Assembly: GCA_032718475.1 (NCBI GenBank)
Contig: JAUCBJ010003522.1
Coordinates: 1-33,882, forward strand
Direction of reading: 5' to 3'
From: Nemertoderma westbladi
Taxonomy: Eukaryota; Xenacoelomorpha; Nemertodermatida; Nemertodermatidae
Length of the DNA stretch: 33,882 nucleotides
This document shows, one piece after another, positions 18,275 through 26,989 of this stretch. A program made the translations under genes and the position numbers. Below the pieces are notes generated by a model. That model was not told the DNA's origin and ran no database searches. It saw only the letters and a list, made by a program, of their open reading frames with translations. Positions within the stretch are counted from its first letter, which is position 1; every line of letters begins with the position of its first letter.

Positions 18275-18605
18275 TCTTTAGCGTAACAGGTGGGGGATGG
18301 AATACCGGTGCTTGTGCCGATAACGTAGACTGTATGGTAGGCGGGAACTCGGGTTTCGGGGGTTTCACCGTCGGTGTCGTTAATGACTTCTCTAATTCTG
18401 GTATCGGTATTGGTTCATAGTTCTGATCTATATCCCTTTCCCAGTCCTCGTATATTTGAATATCTCGTTCTATGAGTGCGGCTTCGTATTCCGCGAGTTT
18501 CGCAATATCCGCATTCTTTTTGTGTATGAGAATCGCTTGGGCCTCGGCGTATTGTTTACGCATTTCTGCTTCCCATTTACGTTGTTCGATCTCTTGTTGG
18601 GCCTC
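18045..18605 (-). CDS. gag: Gag middle part after in-frame TGA (E3)
   Basis: Same frame as 18606-19403, separated only by one TGA at 18608-18606 that looks like CGA to TGA. It continues the Glu/Gln/Lys-rich coiled coil (EAQQEIEQRKW), then an acidic region (RDIDQNYEPIPIPE), a Pro-rich linker and KYEPEKDSER, which is the coding reading of the dispersed GAAA-loop motif. Beyond that the frame loses gag similarity, and the DUF1759 domain is found in the +1 frame. Confidence 0.75.
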   Translation of the reverse strand, partial: EAQQEIEQRKWEAEMRKQYAEAQAILIHKKNADIAKLAEYEAALIERDIQIYEDWERDIDQNYEPIPIPELEKSLTTPTVKPPKPEFPPTIQSTLSAQAPVFHPPPVTLKNEEPYIPATPTVPSVPKYEPEKDSERIATPRSNNPFTSLRRRSRRLPQIQETVLCADWINGHSRRTETGIFITIPG

Positions 18606-19403
18606 TCATCCACGTTGTTCAGCTTCCTGTTCACGTTGTTCGGCCTGCCGTTGGGCTTCCTGTTCACGTTGTTCGGCCTGCCGTTTGGCCTCTCGCCTAT
18701 GTTGTTCAGCTTCCTGTTCACGTTGTTCGGCCTGCCGTTTGGCCGCTTGCTCGGCCTCTTGTTTTTGCATTTCAGCGGCTAATACATCTTGCTCGGTTCG
18801 CAGTTGAACATACTCATCTTCCATCCGAGCTTTGAGGGCTAATGCCTTCTGTTCTCGTAGCTGATCTCGGAGTGGCTGACCCCCTTGAGAACTGCGCGCT
18901 GAGCCGGATATCTCGCTCCTAGCGCTGGAGTGCTGGTGTCTTGAGGACCCCGTTCTCTTTCGATGAATTGTGGTCCTAGTGTTGGAGGTTTGCACTGATT
19001 CTGCGTCTGTTCTTTCAGCTTTCTTGTAGTACTGTTCCTCGTAGCCTCTCACGAGGCTGAGGGTCCTCCGGTGTTGTTTGCGGAATTCGTCTAGGCGTGC
19101 AACGTGTTCTTCCAATTTGGGGTAGTTTACCTGGTCGGTGGCGGGGATGAGTTCTCGGTACGCCTGTATCATTCTCTCATATCGTTGTAAGATACTTCGG
19201 ATATTCTGAAGCTGAGTTTGTATCTCGTTGAGGGGGGTTTCGACTCCCTTGAGTTGTTTCTCTATACGTTGATACGCTCGAGTGACTCCGCCTTTGAGAG
19301 CACCTAGTCGACGGGCCATGTTCTTGACATTCGGTACCTCGTCGGCTTCCGAGTCTGTGTGGTGATCCATCTCATCAGTATCGGATACGTTATTCGTCGT
19401 CAT
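18606..19403 (-). CDS. gag: Gag N-terminal part (E3), ends at premature TGA
   Basis: 265 residues. The acidic start is MTTNNVSDTDEMDHH. Residues 27-135 are largely helical. Residues 140-180 are Ser/Arg-rich (GSSRHQHSSARSE). From 185 to the end there is an Arg/Glu/Gln/Ala coiled coil with REQEAEQ and RQAEQ repeats. The start ATG overlaps the TGA of the 63-aa ORF (ATGA). The E1 copy is open over the equivalent of residues 1-241. Function inferred: particle assembly. Confidence 0.85.
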   Translation of the reverse strand: MTTNNVSDTDEMDHHTDSEADEVPNVKNMARRLGALKGGVTRAYQRIEKQLKGVETPLNEIQTQLQNIRSILQRYERMIQAYRELIPATDQVNYPKLEEHVARLDEFRKQHRRTLSLVRGYEEQYYKKAERTDAESVQTSNTRTTIHRKRTGSSRHQHSSARSEISGSARSSQGGQPLRDQLREQKALALKARMEDEYVQLRTEQDVLAAEMQKQEAEQAAKRQAEQREQEAEQHRREAKRQAEQREQEAQRQAEQREQEAEQRG

Positions 19404-19591
19404 TGTAGCGCCTCGTCGATAGCTAGATGTGCGATGTCGTAAAATAGTTCCTCGTAGGTATTGTACTCAGCCTGGACCACCCGAACGGTAATCCTGAATC
19501 GTCCGACGTTCGTTCCTTGTACTTCAACCTCGACGTGCCAGATTCCTGGCTCAACTTGGATTATATCAATTGGTGTGATCGATACTTCCAT
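19400..19591 (-). CDS. 63-aa leader ORF of E3, overlaps gag by ATGA
   Basis: Near-identical product to 723-914, with His in place of Tyr nine residues from the end. 13 of 14 nucleotide differences between the copies are synonymous. It lies between the leader hairpin and gag and is followed by gag with a 4-nt overlap. No known domain. Possible roles include an accessory protein or a translational regulator of gag, but none is shown by the sequence. Confidence 0.75.
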   Translation of the reverse strand: MEVSITPIDIIQVEPGIWHVEVEVQGTNVGRFRITVRVVQAEYNTYEELFYDIAHLAIDEALQ

Positions 19592-19798
19592 TCCCTGTTA
19601 ACAACTCTCCAAATATGTGATCTGCCGACTACGAGTTGGTTAGATCGAGTTTGTTGATTAATTAAACCACGACTTTGTCTTAACTCAAATACCAGAGTTT
19701 CCTTGTAGTGGGTGCTGGTAAGCACGGAGAGAGTTTGAAGAGTATTGTAGGATTCCCAACTTCCACCAGTTGAAGTTGGCGCGTTTTATTCTCAATTT
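19592..19798 (-). other. E3 leader with conserved hairpin
   Basis: Between LTR end and the 63-aa ORF. A hairpin at 19756-19779 has stem CCAACTTC/GAAGTTGG and an 8-nt loop. The E1 counterpart has T-A in place of the outer C-G pair. The candidate primer-binding TGG lies in this hairpin, about 35 bases from the LTR end, farther than usual, so the true primer site is uncertain. Confidence 0.55.
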
Positions 19799-20990
19799 TG
19801 TTGCCGTTATTCCCGACACCATGGGGGAAAAACGCCGATGCTGGAGGCGGAACTTTACAGACCACAGAATCCCGGCCAGTCACCGGATATTGATTGTGGA
19901 GAAGGAATAATTTCTTAGATGCAAGATTGCGGTTGAGAAAAAGCTGCATTGGTTGGATATATTCTTTAATGTAGTTAATCTCACTGAACCCTGATTGAGA
20001 ATAAATTGGGCTTCCCCAAATCAATATACACCAAATTATTCACAATAATAATACACGACAATATAAATCCCTACAGTAAATTATTTAATTACCCACTGTT
20101 CGCTCAGATTTTAGCCTAACTAATGTTCCCCAGATTTTCCCTCGGTCCTAGTCTTGGTGCCGTAGTGTCGGTGTCGGTCGACCCTGTCGCGTGTCCGTCC
20201 CACCCCTCACGAACCCCGAAGGGAACGATCATCGAGAACCAGTACGGCTTGGCTAAGGGTCGGTCCAGTCGGTAGACTCTGTCGCGTATCCGTACCACCC
20301 CTCACGAACCCCAAAGGGAACGATCATCGAGAACCAGTACGGCTTGGCTAAGGGGTCTGTCGTCGGTTCCCGTCACAAATCCCTGGCACAAGCAGCAGAC
20401 TTTCCGATGTCCTTTTCAGGCTCGTAATAACTGCTGTTGACCAGAGACCGCTAAGGGCAGTCCTCGTCAAACCCTTCCTCTGTTAGTCGGCCGCCCTTTC
20501 GTGTGTCAGTCCCACCCCTCGCAAACCCCAAAGGGATCGGTCATCGAGAACCAGTACGGCTTGGCTAAGGGGGCTGTCGTTTCCCGTCGTAAATCCCTGA
20601 CACAAGCAGCAGACTTTCTGATGTCCTTTTCAGGCTCGTAATAACTGCTGTTGGCCAGGGACCGCTAAGGGCAGTCCTTGTCCTTTAGACCTAGCGAGTT
20701 ACCAAATCCACCTCTACAGGCAGCAGGAAGTTGGCTAGGCCTAATAGTAATCAGGTAAACCTGAATACTGCTTAACTTTTCCTTCCCCCCCCCCCCCCTG
20801 GCCCTTATATACATGAAATGAGTCCCGTACCCCGTAAGTCGCCCCAATATTCGCCCATAAATCGCCCCCAGTTCATAGAGTGTGCCCAAAACCCGTGGTC
20901 CCGCACCCAGTAGTGATATCGGAATAATCATTTTAAATAAATACAAAAAATATTCAACTCGCGTTATGAAAAGTTGAAATACCGCGAACA
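19799..20990 (-). repeat. 5' LTR of E3 (1192 bp)
   Basis: Starts TGTTCGCGG at 20990 and ends CGGCAACA at 19799. It has three UUCG-type units (20214, 20309, 20526; the last two have CCCTTTGGGG in place of CCCTTCGGGG) and two GAAA-loop motifs (20402-20426, 20616-20640). It lost the segment between units that LTR2 keeps. The G-run after the TATA box has expanded to 14 in this copy. Confidence 0.85.
20804..20811 (-). promoter_or_regulatory. TATA box of LTR3
   Basis: TATATAAG on the minus strand at the same distance from the LTR start as in LTR2. It drives the E3 genomic RNA if active. An expanded G14 run follows a few bases downstream. Confidence 0.6.
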
Positions 20991-22329
20991 CGGGACATCC
21001 CTATTTGTAAGCACCACTGTCCACAGCAAAAAAGAACATCAAAAACACAAAAATTTCTATATATTTTGCTATTTTCGGAAACAGCGCCAACATTCTGCTG
21101 TAACAAAAGCAAAAAAAGAAGATCACTTGTGAAAAGTGTTCACTTATTGGTGCTTGTTTGGTCATTTATCTCGCATTGGCTTTTTTGGAACACTTTATCT
21201 ATCCACTTATTAACTACTCAAAGTACTCACGTCTCACACTACTCAACTGATTTTCGTTATGTTTGCAGAATTATGTAGTTCTGTTTGCAAAAATGGCATT
21301 GACAGAATTTTTATAAAAGTAATTGTTTAGTTGCGAAATAAAAAATATCGAAATTAGAACGAAAATTAATATTTGGTCGCCAAATTGGGAAGGCTGGGCC
21401 CACAAAGTGGAAAACAAAATCCAGCATAATAATGACATAACAAAACGAAAAAATAACGTAACGAAAAAATGTCAAACGAAACTAAAAAAGAAATAAAAAT
21501 GTTTGTAAATAACGAAACGAAATGAAAAAACGAATTAATAGTGTTTCGTTAGTTAAATTTTTCGTTTCGTTTCGTTAAATTAAAAAGTTATTAATAATTA
21601 CGATATCAATTTATTAATATATTGAAATAATTGAAAAATTATAAATGATATTATATCCTTAATTACTGTAATGTAAACAGATTAAATTATTTCCTTCTAT
21701 ACAGCCAACCTTTATTGCCTACCAGTTTCCGTTACTATTGCAATACAAAAGATCTCGCCAAGCCATTTTCAGATTGGAAATCCTCATTAAATTATGCTCA
21801 ATTCCGTAGCATACAGGTATAATATGATGATAAAACACCAAGTCACTTGGCGAAATTTCAATTTTTAATTTTCTGCTAATAGTAAAAAACCGAAAGTCAA
21901 AAGACACAAATTTCATAAAACCTTTCTTAATCTTAATTATCAATGCAATAACATATTTCAATAAAACCGTATGTGCGTTTTCTTATTATCTATGCAATGA
22001 CAAAAAACCACAAGTCTTGTTGACTTACGGTTTTTTTTGCCTAAATTTAAATAGTTGCGATCTTTTGTATTGCACTTACGGTCTTTTACCTTTGTAACAT
22101 TCACTATATGCATACGCTAGGATACGGAGTGACTTAAGGCCTTTTTACATAGAATATCTCGAGAACTAAAGTAGATACGGTGTTCTCTATCATACCATTA
22201 GATCGAGCGCATTTTTTAGACTCAGGAAAAGTGAAAAATTAATTTTGGAAAAATGACACTTATGGTCTTTTCACATTGCACGGCAGATATGGCCTGACCA
22301 GACATATGGTAATCTACCAATGGCTGGTC
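20991..22329. other. AT-rich non-coding stretch
   Basis: No gene seen. It contains a hairpin of (A)CGAAACGAAA-type repeats (arms 21510-21529 and 21558-21577, one mismatch). Several dispersed copies of an ACTTACGGTCTTTT-like motif occur (near 22024, 22072 and 22254). Probably intronic to DAW1. Confidence 0.55.
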
Positions 22330-23387
22330 AGGAGTAGAGTGCTCTCATCTCAAATTTGAGTGCACTCCACGGCGATCTACACCTGGCTGCAGAGTGCAGG
22401 GCATGGCCCAGTGGATGAGCTGCATAGCCAATGGTAGGTGCTTCATAGTATGTATGGGTGATGGGCCCCATATGTGACCCAACTGAGACTCCCACCCTGT
22501 GGAATGGCAAACCAGGGTGTGGTATTTGCCCCGAGAGCTGACTCGGCAAAAAAGCACCCCCCAACCCCCACTATGGATTACATTAGTAATGCTGAGGTCC
22601 GGCCACTAGAGGCCAGTGGAATTACCGGACACAATCGGCCTCACAGGCGTCAGTTATCTCCTGACCGGCTGCCTGTCTCACCGCCTACTGGAGAGAGAGC
22701 AGCCAACAATTCTTTCGAGTAGTCCCTTTCCTGATGACCTTTCTGGCCCAAACCCTGGGTCTCCACGGAGGCCAGATTGTGAGGGGGGGAGGGATTCTGG
22801 AGTTGGAGGCCACTCTCATGTTCCACCCCGACCAACCAAGCCATTGGTGAATCTGAGGCAAGTCACTAGACTAGCCTCAGTAAACACCCTAACACTCGGG
22901 TCCCCAATGCGACAAGGTGAGCTGACTGCCTTGGCAGATAAGCTTTCTCAGGAAGCAGGACAATTCGGTCTCGGACAATTCGGTCCCATTTATTTAGTGT
23001 TTTGGGACCGAATTGTCCGGCTTATCTTCTCATGTTCTAGAAGACTGGCTAAGAAGTTTCCTAAGGTGGTTCTGATTGTGTGCTACTCTCCAACTAGTGT
23101 TGCCCCTGTAGAGGAGATGTAAAATTTCTACCACAATCTACAAGCAGCTACTGATGGAGTTGATCAGCATGCATTCTTAACATTCCTGGGAGACTTTAAT
23201 GCAAGTCTGCATCAATCACCTACATCGCCCTGGGTCTATAACAATAGTGTTGACCGAAATGCAGTGAATCTTCAGGATTTATTCTCTATGGATTTCGGAT
23301 CTCTCACAGTTCAAGAACCGAACTGGAAAGCTACGGACTGCCAGTGCTCACAAGTCCCAGATAGACTATATTCTGTTTCGTATTTTG
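22330..23387 (+). mobile_element. Decayed LINE fragment, 5' region and endonuclease domain
   Basis: From about 22860, frames with breaks resemble the AP-endonuclease domain of non-LTR retrotransposons: NTLTLGSPMRQGEL, then VVLIVCYSPT, a stop, FYHNLQAAT, FLGDFNASL, NNSVDRNAVNLQDL, and, after a frameshift, AHKSQIDYILFR. GDFNA and the S/A-Q-[IL]-DYI motif are the active-site blocks. The upstream 22330-22860 is GC-richer and may be its 5' part. No reverse transcriptase part follows: the fragment ends 18 bases before the DAW1 exon border. Pseudogene. Confidence 0.75.
22973..23018. repeat. Perfect 15-bp hairpin inside the LINE fragment
   Basis: GGACAATTCGGTCCC at 22973-22987 and its exact complement at 23004-23018, with a 16-nt AT-rich loop. 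An incomplete direct copy of the left arm precedes it (about 22957-22970). It interrupts the endonuclease similarity. Confidence 0.8.
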
Positions 23388-23404
23388 TTTAAATTTAGAC
23401 TAAC

Positions 23405-23511
23405 CTTCCGGTCTTTACGTCCCAGATATTTACATTGTGATCGAAACTCGCAGTGATCAATTTGTCTCCCGAAGAATTAAAACAAACAGAAATAATTTCA
23501 GCTGAATGTCC
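23405..23511 (-). CDS. DAW1: DAW1 exon, WD-repeat segment (last visible)
   Basis: Acceptor TTTTAG and donor AG|GTTAGT. 107 bp, phase 0 in and phase 2 out. Encodes [16 protein letters not shown] and [18 protein letters not shown], collinear with the WD blade of vertebrate DAW1 that reads [12 protein letters not shown]...FDHTV. The next exon (the human GHCAEISSASFN region) was searched for to the left and not found in this window. Confidence 0.9.
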
Positions 23512-23610
23512 CTAAAATGAAAGAGAAGGAAATGTAACAATGATGTTATATTATTTATATACAAAGGTATTATTACTTTTGAAACAAATTAATTAAATAT
23601 ATTAACATAC

Positions 23611-23818
23611 CGAGAGATTAGAGACCAACTCCCCAGACTCTACGCTCCATAGCTTTGCCGTTTGATCCATTGACCCGGTAGCTACCAATGTACTCTGGGG
23701 GTTGAAACAGACGGTCACTATCTCAGCGCTGTGTCCTTTGAAGGTATGAAAATTCTTTCCAGTTTCGGAAGACCAAAGTTTCGCTGTTTTATCGAAAGAC
23801 CCGGTACAAATCTTATCC
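23611..23818 (-). CDS. DAW1: DAW1 exon, two WD-repeat segments
   Basis: 208 bp, acceptor AAAG and donor G|GTATGT. It encodes [21 protein letters not shown], then [39 protein letters not shown], in order with known DAW1. GH and WS/WD dipeptides mark the blades. Separated from the next exon by a 99-bp intron. DAW1 binds outer-arm dynein and carries it on intraflagellar transport trains into cilia. Confidence 0.92.
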
Positions 23819-24035
23819 CTTTAACATTTAAATAAATTATTATTGTTTGTGTGAAAAACGAGAAGAAAGGAAAAACAAATAAAATTACGTTAGACGATAT
23901 TAATAGCATCAAGACGAAGCTGACATGACAAAATACAGTATCTAGTTTAGTACAATTTCCGTCAATTGCCCTTCAAGTGGTGTAACAATTATGTGTAAAC
24001 CAGAACTCAAACCAAAAGTTATCAAATCAACAGAG

Positions 24036-24725
24036 TCCTATATGGTCCTTCAGACACGATTGGCGTCCTATATGGTCCTTCAGACAGGATTGGCGTCCTA
24101 TATGGTCCTTCAGACACGATTGGCGTCCTATATGGTCCTTCAGACAGGATTGGCGTCCTATATGGTCCTTCAGACAGGATTGGCGTCCTATATGGTCCTT
24201 CAGACAGGATTGGCGTCCTATATGGTCCTTCAGACAGGATTGGCGTCCTATATGGTCCTTCAGACAGGATTGGCGTCCTATATGGTCCTTCAGACAGGAT
24301 TGGCGTTCTATATGGTCCTTCAGACAGGATTGGCGTCCTATATGGTCCTTCAGACAGGATTGGCGTCCTATATGGTCCTTCAGACAGGATTGGCGTCCTA
24401 TATGGTCCTTCAGACAGGATTGGCGTCCTATATGGTCCTTCAGACAGGATTGGCGTCCTATATGGTCCTTCAGACAGGATTGGCGTCCTATATGGTCCTT
24501 CAGACAGGATTGGCGTCCTATATGGTCCTTCAGACAGGATTGGCGTCCTATATGGTCCTTCAGACAGGATTGGCGTCCTATATGGTCCTTCAGACAGGAT
24601 TGGCGTCCTATATGGTCCTTCAGACAGGATTGGCGTCCTATATGGTCCTTCAGACAGGATTGGCGTCCTATATGGTCCTTCAGACAGGATTGGCGTCCTA
24701 TATGGTCCTTCAGAGAGGATTGGCG
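24036..24725. repeat. 30-bp minisatellite, 23 units
   Basis: 690 bp of a 30-bp unit containing CCTATATGGTCCTTCAGACA then GGATTGGCGT, nearly invariant. Single-base variants lie at the array edges (ACACG units at the left, GAGAGG at the right). Because 30 is a multiple of three, frames on both strands stay open and mimic repeat proteins. They are not genes. Confidence 0.97.
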
Positions 24726-24862
24726 TATTTTTTGGTATTTTATTTCGTTCCAGACACACCAATAGAAGAGATTGTATGATCGGTGTCGGAAGCTCTGACT
24801 CATACTAATCCGGACCTAACATTGGTAGATGGGGGCGATTTTAATTGCCGAATAGGCGGATT
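24726..24862 (+). pseudogene. Fragment of an endonuclease (LINE-type) next to the minisatellite
   Basis: Reads FYFVPDTPIEEIV, a TGA, SEALTHTNPDLTLV and GGDFNCRIG, matching the region around the conserved GDFN block of endonuclease/exonuclease/phosphatase-fold retroelement proteins. Only about 45 codons remain. A different family or copy from that at 22330-23387. Confidence 0.6.
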
Positions 24863-24917
24863 GTTGAAGGACAAACGTAAGTTAACTGACCCGTAAGGAT
24901 TGTTGAAGGACAAACGT
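24862..24917 (-). repeat. Two partial copies of the DAW1 exon 3' end and splice donor
   Basis: 24881-24915 matches 28174-28208 with one mismatch. The copied stretch covers the end of the exon encoding SFNNPYG, its GT donor and 11 intron bases. A shorter second copy of the exon part lies at 24862-24879. Confidence 0.8.
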
Positions 24918-24958
24918 AAGTTGTCACCTTTTACTCCCAGTTATCATCTAGTTATCCC

Positions 24959-25058
24959 CCATGGTAAAATAACTATTAGTTCTATGATGGGTAACCTGGC
25001 AACCCAGTTATCCACCCATGGGAAGATAACTATTAGTTCTATAGGTAACATGGCAACC
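24959..25058. repeat. Tandem duplication of about 50 bp
   Basis: Two copies share ATAACTATTAGTTCTAT and GGTAAC.TGGCAACC with few mismatches. No coding or RNA feature evident. Confidence 0.75.
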
Positions 25059-25220
25059 ATTATTACATCAGGCAGCAGTTTCCAGAAACTCTTCTGTAGG
25101 TACAGTACCGGTATCAGCAATATTAGAGCTAGTTTCAGTTTGCGTACCAGTATACCGGTACTGACGGACGAGCAGACAGTAGGCGCCAACCTTTTTCGTT
25201 AACAATAGTTGAATAAAAAT

Positions 25221-25317
25221 CAAGGTGTACTAATGAAATAACTTATTTATTAAATAACTTATTTATTAAATAAGTTATTTATTAAATAAGTTATTTAGTA
25301 CACCTTGATAAAAATTT
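25221..25317. mobile_element. hAT-like MITE, 97 bp, with 8-bp target duplication
   Basis: Ends CAAGGTGTACTAA and its complement TTAGTACACCTTG. The interior is a nested palindrome of AATAACTTATTT blocks. Direct 8-bp flanks ATAAAAAT at 25213-25220 and 25318-25325. An 8-bp duplication and CA(A/G)GG-like ends fit the hAT superfamily. Confidence 0.85.
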
Positions 25318-25458
25318 ACAAAAGTTATCCAAACATCTCAAAAGTATTTCAGTTTGCAGTCATCCGATTGGTTGTTACAGTTACAGTATAGTTCTGATGT
25401 TCGCTTTAATCGGTTTTTCATACCATCAGGTTTGCTCACTAATATGCTACTACAATAA

Positions 25459-26579
25459 AGGCCGGTTTTGGCAACTTTTTGAGCAACTTGTCAGCAACTT
25501 GTAGAGCAACCCAGGTTGCCGCTCAAGTTATTGCTCCGTGTAAACGCGTAAGTTGCTGTAAAAAAGTTGCCGTAAAAGTTGCTTAAATTTGAAGGCAACT
25601 TAAGACAATTTGAGCAGTTGAATGGACGGAATAATATGAATAATCAAAAATTAAATATAATATTAGATGAAATCTGTTTTTTGGGAAGAATTCCATGGTT
25701 GTTTATTGTTCACCCACCCCACTTGAATGTTATTCTTCTATCTATGCCATGTCTGACTGAGCTATGCCTTTATTGTTGTTCTATATTCACTTTATTATTA
25801 TGGAATACAGTACCGGTGTTGGTATACATACACTAGGGCTGGCCTACCCTTGCAGATTGCAGAGAATGATTGTTTAAAAAATTCGAATAATTCCTTATGT
25901 TCCGAAATTGCCAACCATGAACCTTGAGGTTTCGATGTTTCCTTGATATATTCGGGTTACAAAAAATAAAACTGAAGTAAAGTAAATTTTCTTCGGCCGC
26001 TAGGCCAGGGACGTACAAAGTCTGACGACTTATTTACAGTGCGGTCCCCCCAGAACTTTACTCCCCAGAGGAAACTCCAGTACTCATTAAGCTACCACTT
26101 AAGGATGCAAAGCAGAGATGCGCCCTGGCTGGTCCCTTTAAAGCGAAAACTGCCCTGGCCCATGTGAGGATCGAACCCACGACCTACAGGAGATGTGAAT
26201 TCAATGCGACCACTAAACCAAGGTGGAACACAAAACACAAACACTTCCATAAATGTAAATGACACCTGTAGCGAGTTCATTGTAGGGGGCCTACAGAATT
26301 TGTATAGAATTTACGATTATGATAATGTAAAATAGCGCGACAGAGGGAATCCGAGCGAAATGTTACATAATTATTGGGAGGCTGTGTAATAATGTAATAA
26401 TTGCCTAGTTTCTAAAGAGATAATTATTTTACATTAAATTCTCGACGTGGCTCAAAAAGTTGCCGGCCAAGTTGCTGGTAAAATTTCCACTTTTAAACTG
26501 CGAATAAATTAAGTTGATCCAAAAAAGTTGCTGGTTGCCGACAAAGTTGTTCAAAAAGTTGCCACGTTTAAACCGGCCT
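25459..26579. mobile_element. Harbinger-like non-autonomous DNA transposon (1121 bp)
   Basis: Inverted ends begin AGGCCGGTTT and share GGCAACTTTTTGA.CAACTT, with several AAGTTGC repeats just inside. Flanked by TAA on both sides (25456-25458 and 26580-26582), the TWA duplication typical of PIF/Harbinger. No transposase frame. Contains a SINE copy at 26080-26228, so it is older than that insertion, or carried it. Confidence 0.75.
26080..26228 (-). mobile_element. tRNA-derived SINE
   Basis: The minus-strand head CCTTGGTTTAGTGGTCGC resembles an A box, and GGTCGTGGGTTCGATCC a B box. The body is shared with the copy at 9395-9592. Embedded in the Harbinger-like element. Confidence 0.7.
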
Positions 26580-26708
26580 TAATGTCTGACATGCAGTTAT
26601 CAGAATGTACCCACAATGATTGCTCGTTTGTTGTTTTGGTTATTGTTGATAGTCAAGCGCAAAACATAATTAAAACTGCCATGTAACCCTAAGTCATAAT
26701 TTAATAAA

Positions 26709-26790
26709 TTTAGTGGAATTTCGGACATTATTGCCATATCTACTGTAGATTTCTTAGATTTAATGGCAATAATGTCTGAAATTCCGCTAT
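26709..26790. repeat. Foldback, 28-bp arms
   Basis: Arms 26709-26736 and 26763-26790 pair with few mismatches (GGACATTATTGCCAT against ATGGCAATAATGTC...). Loop of about 26 nt. Small MITE-like repeat. Confidence 0.7.
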
Positions 26791-26989
26791 AAATCGGTTA
26801 GGTTGACTGCACGTCGTACATGTCACATTTAATTACGGTTTGGGCCGTCACTCTGTAGCCTGCATGTTTACTTTTTGGTGGAAAAAAATACCTCCTACCT
26901 AAAATTTACCAGTATGATATTTTCTAAAATATTCTCAATTTAAATAGTATAAGCGTATAGACCGGTTCACAAAGACTTCGTGGTGTCAT

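Larger units (their letters stand above)
9595..20990 (-). mobile_element. BEL/Pao LTR retrotransposon E3 (about 11.4 kb), RT-deleted, with extra 3' ORFs
   Basis: 5' LTR 19799-20990 and 3' LTR 9595-11084 are near-identical outside a repeat-unit length difference, and much closer to each other than to LTR1, which pairs them. A minus-strand G-run ending GGGGGGGAC directly precedes the 3' LTR, as a polypurine tract should. The LTR at 20990 has no such tract outside it. Inside are the 63-aa ORF, gag (broken), pol (protease plus integrase, RT and RNase H core missing), a spacer and three overlapping ORFs. No matching target duplication is seen (TGGAA at the left, CGGGA at the right), so an end may be rearranged or the element recombinant. 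Confidence 0.8.

Noticed and set aside
22616-23122. 168-codon plus-strand ORF as a host gene
   Set aside because: Its C-terminal half is the decayed LINE endonuclease, with stops and a frameshift after it.
23991-24803. Long repeat-protein ORFs on both strands over the 30-bp minisatellite
   Set aside because: The period is a multiple of three, so several frames are open by construction; no start context, no homology, and it lies in an intron.
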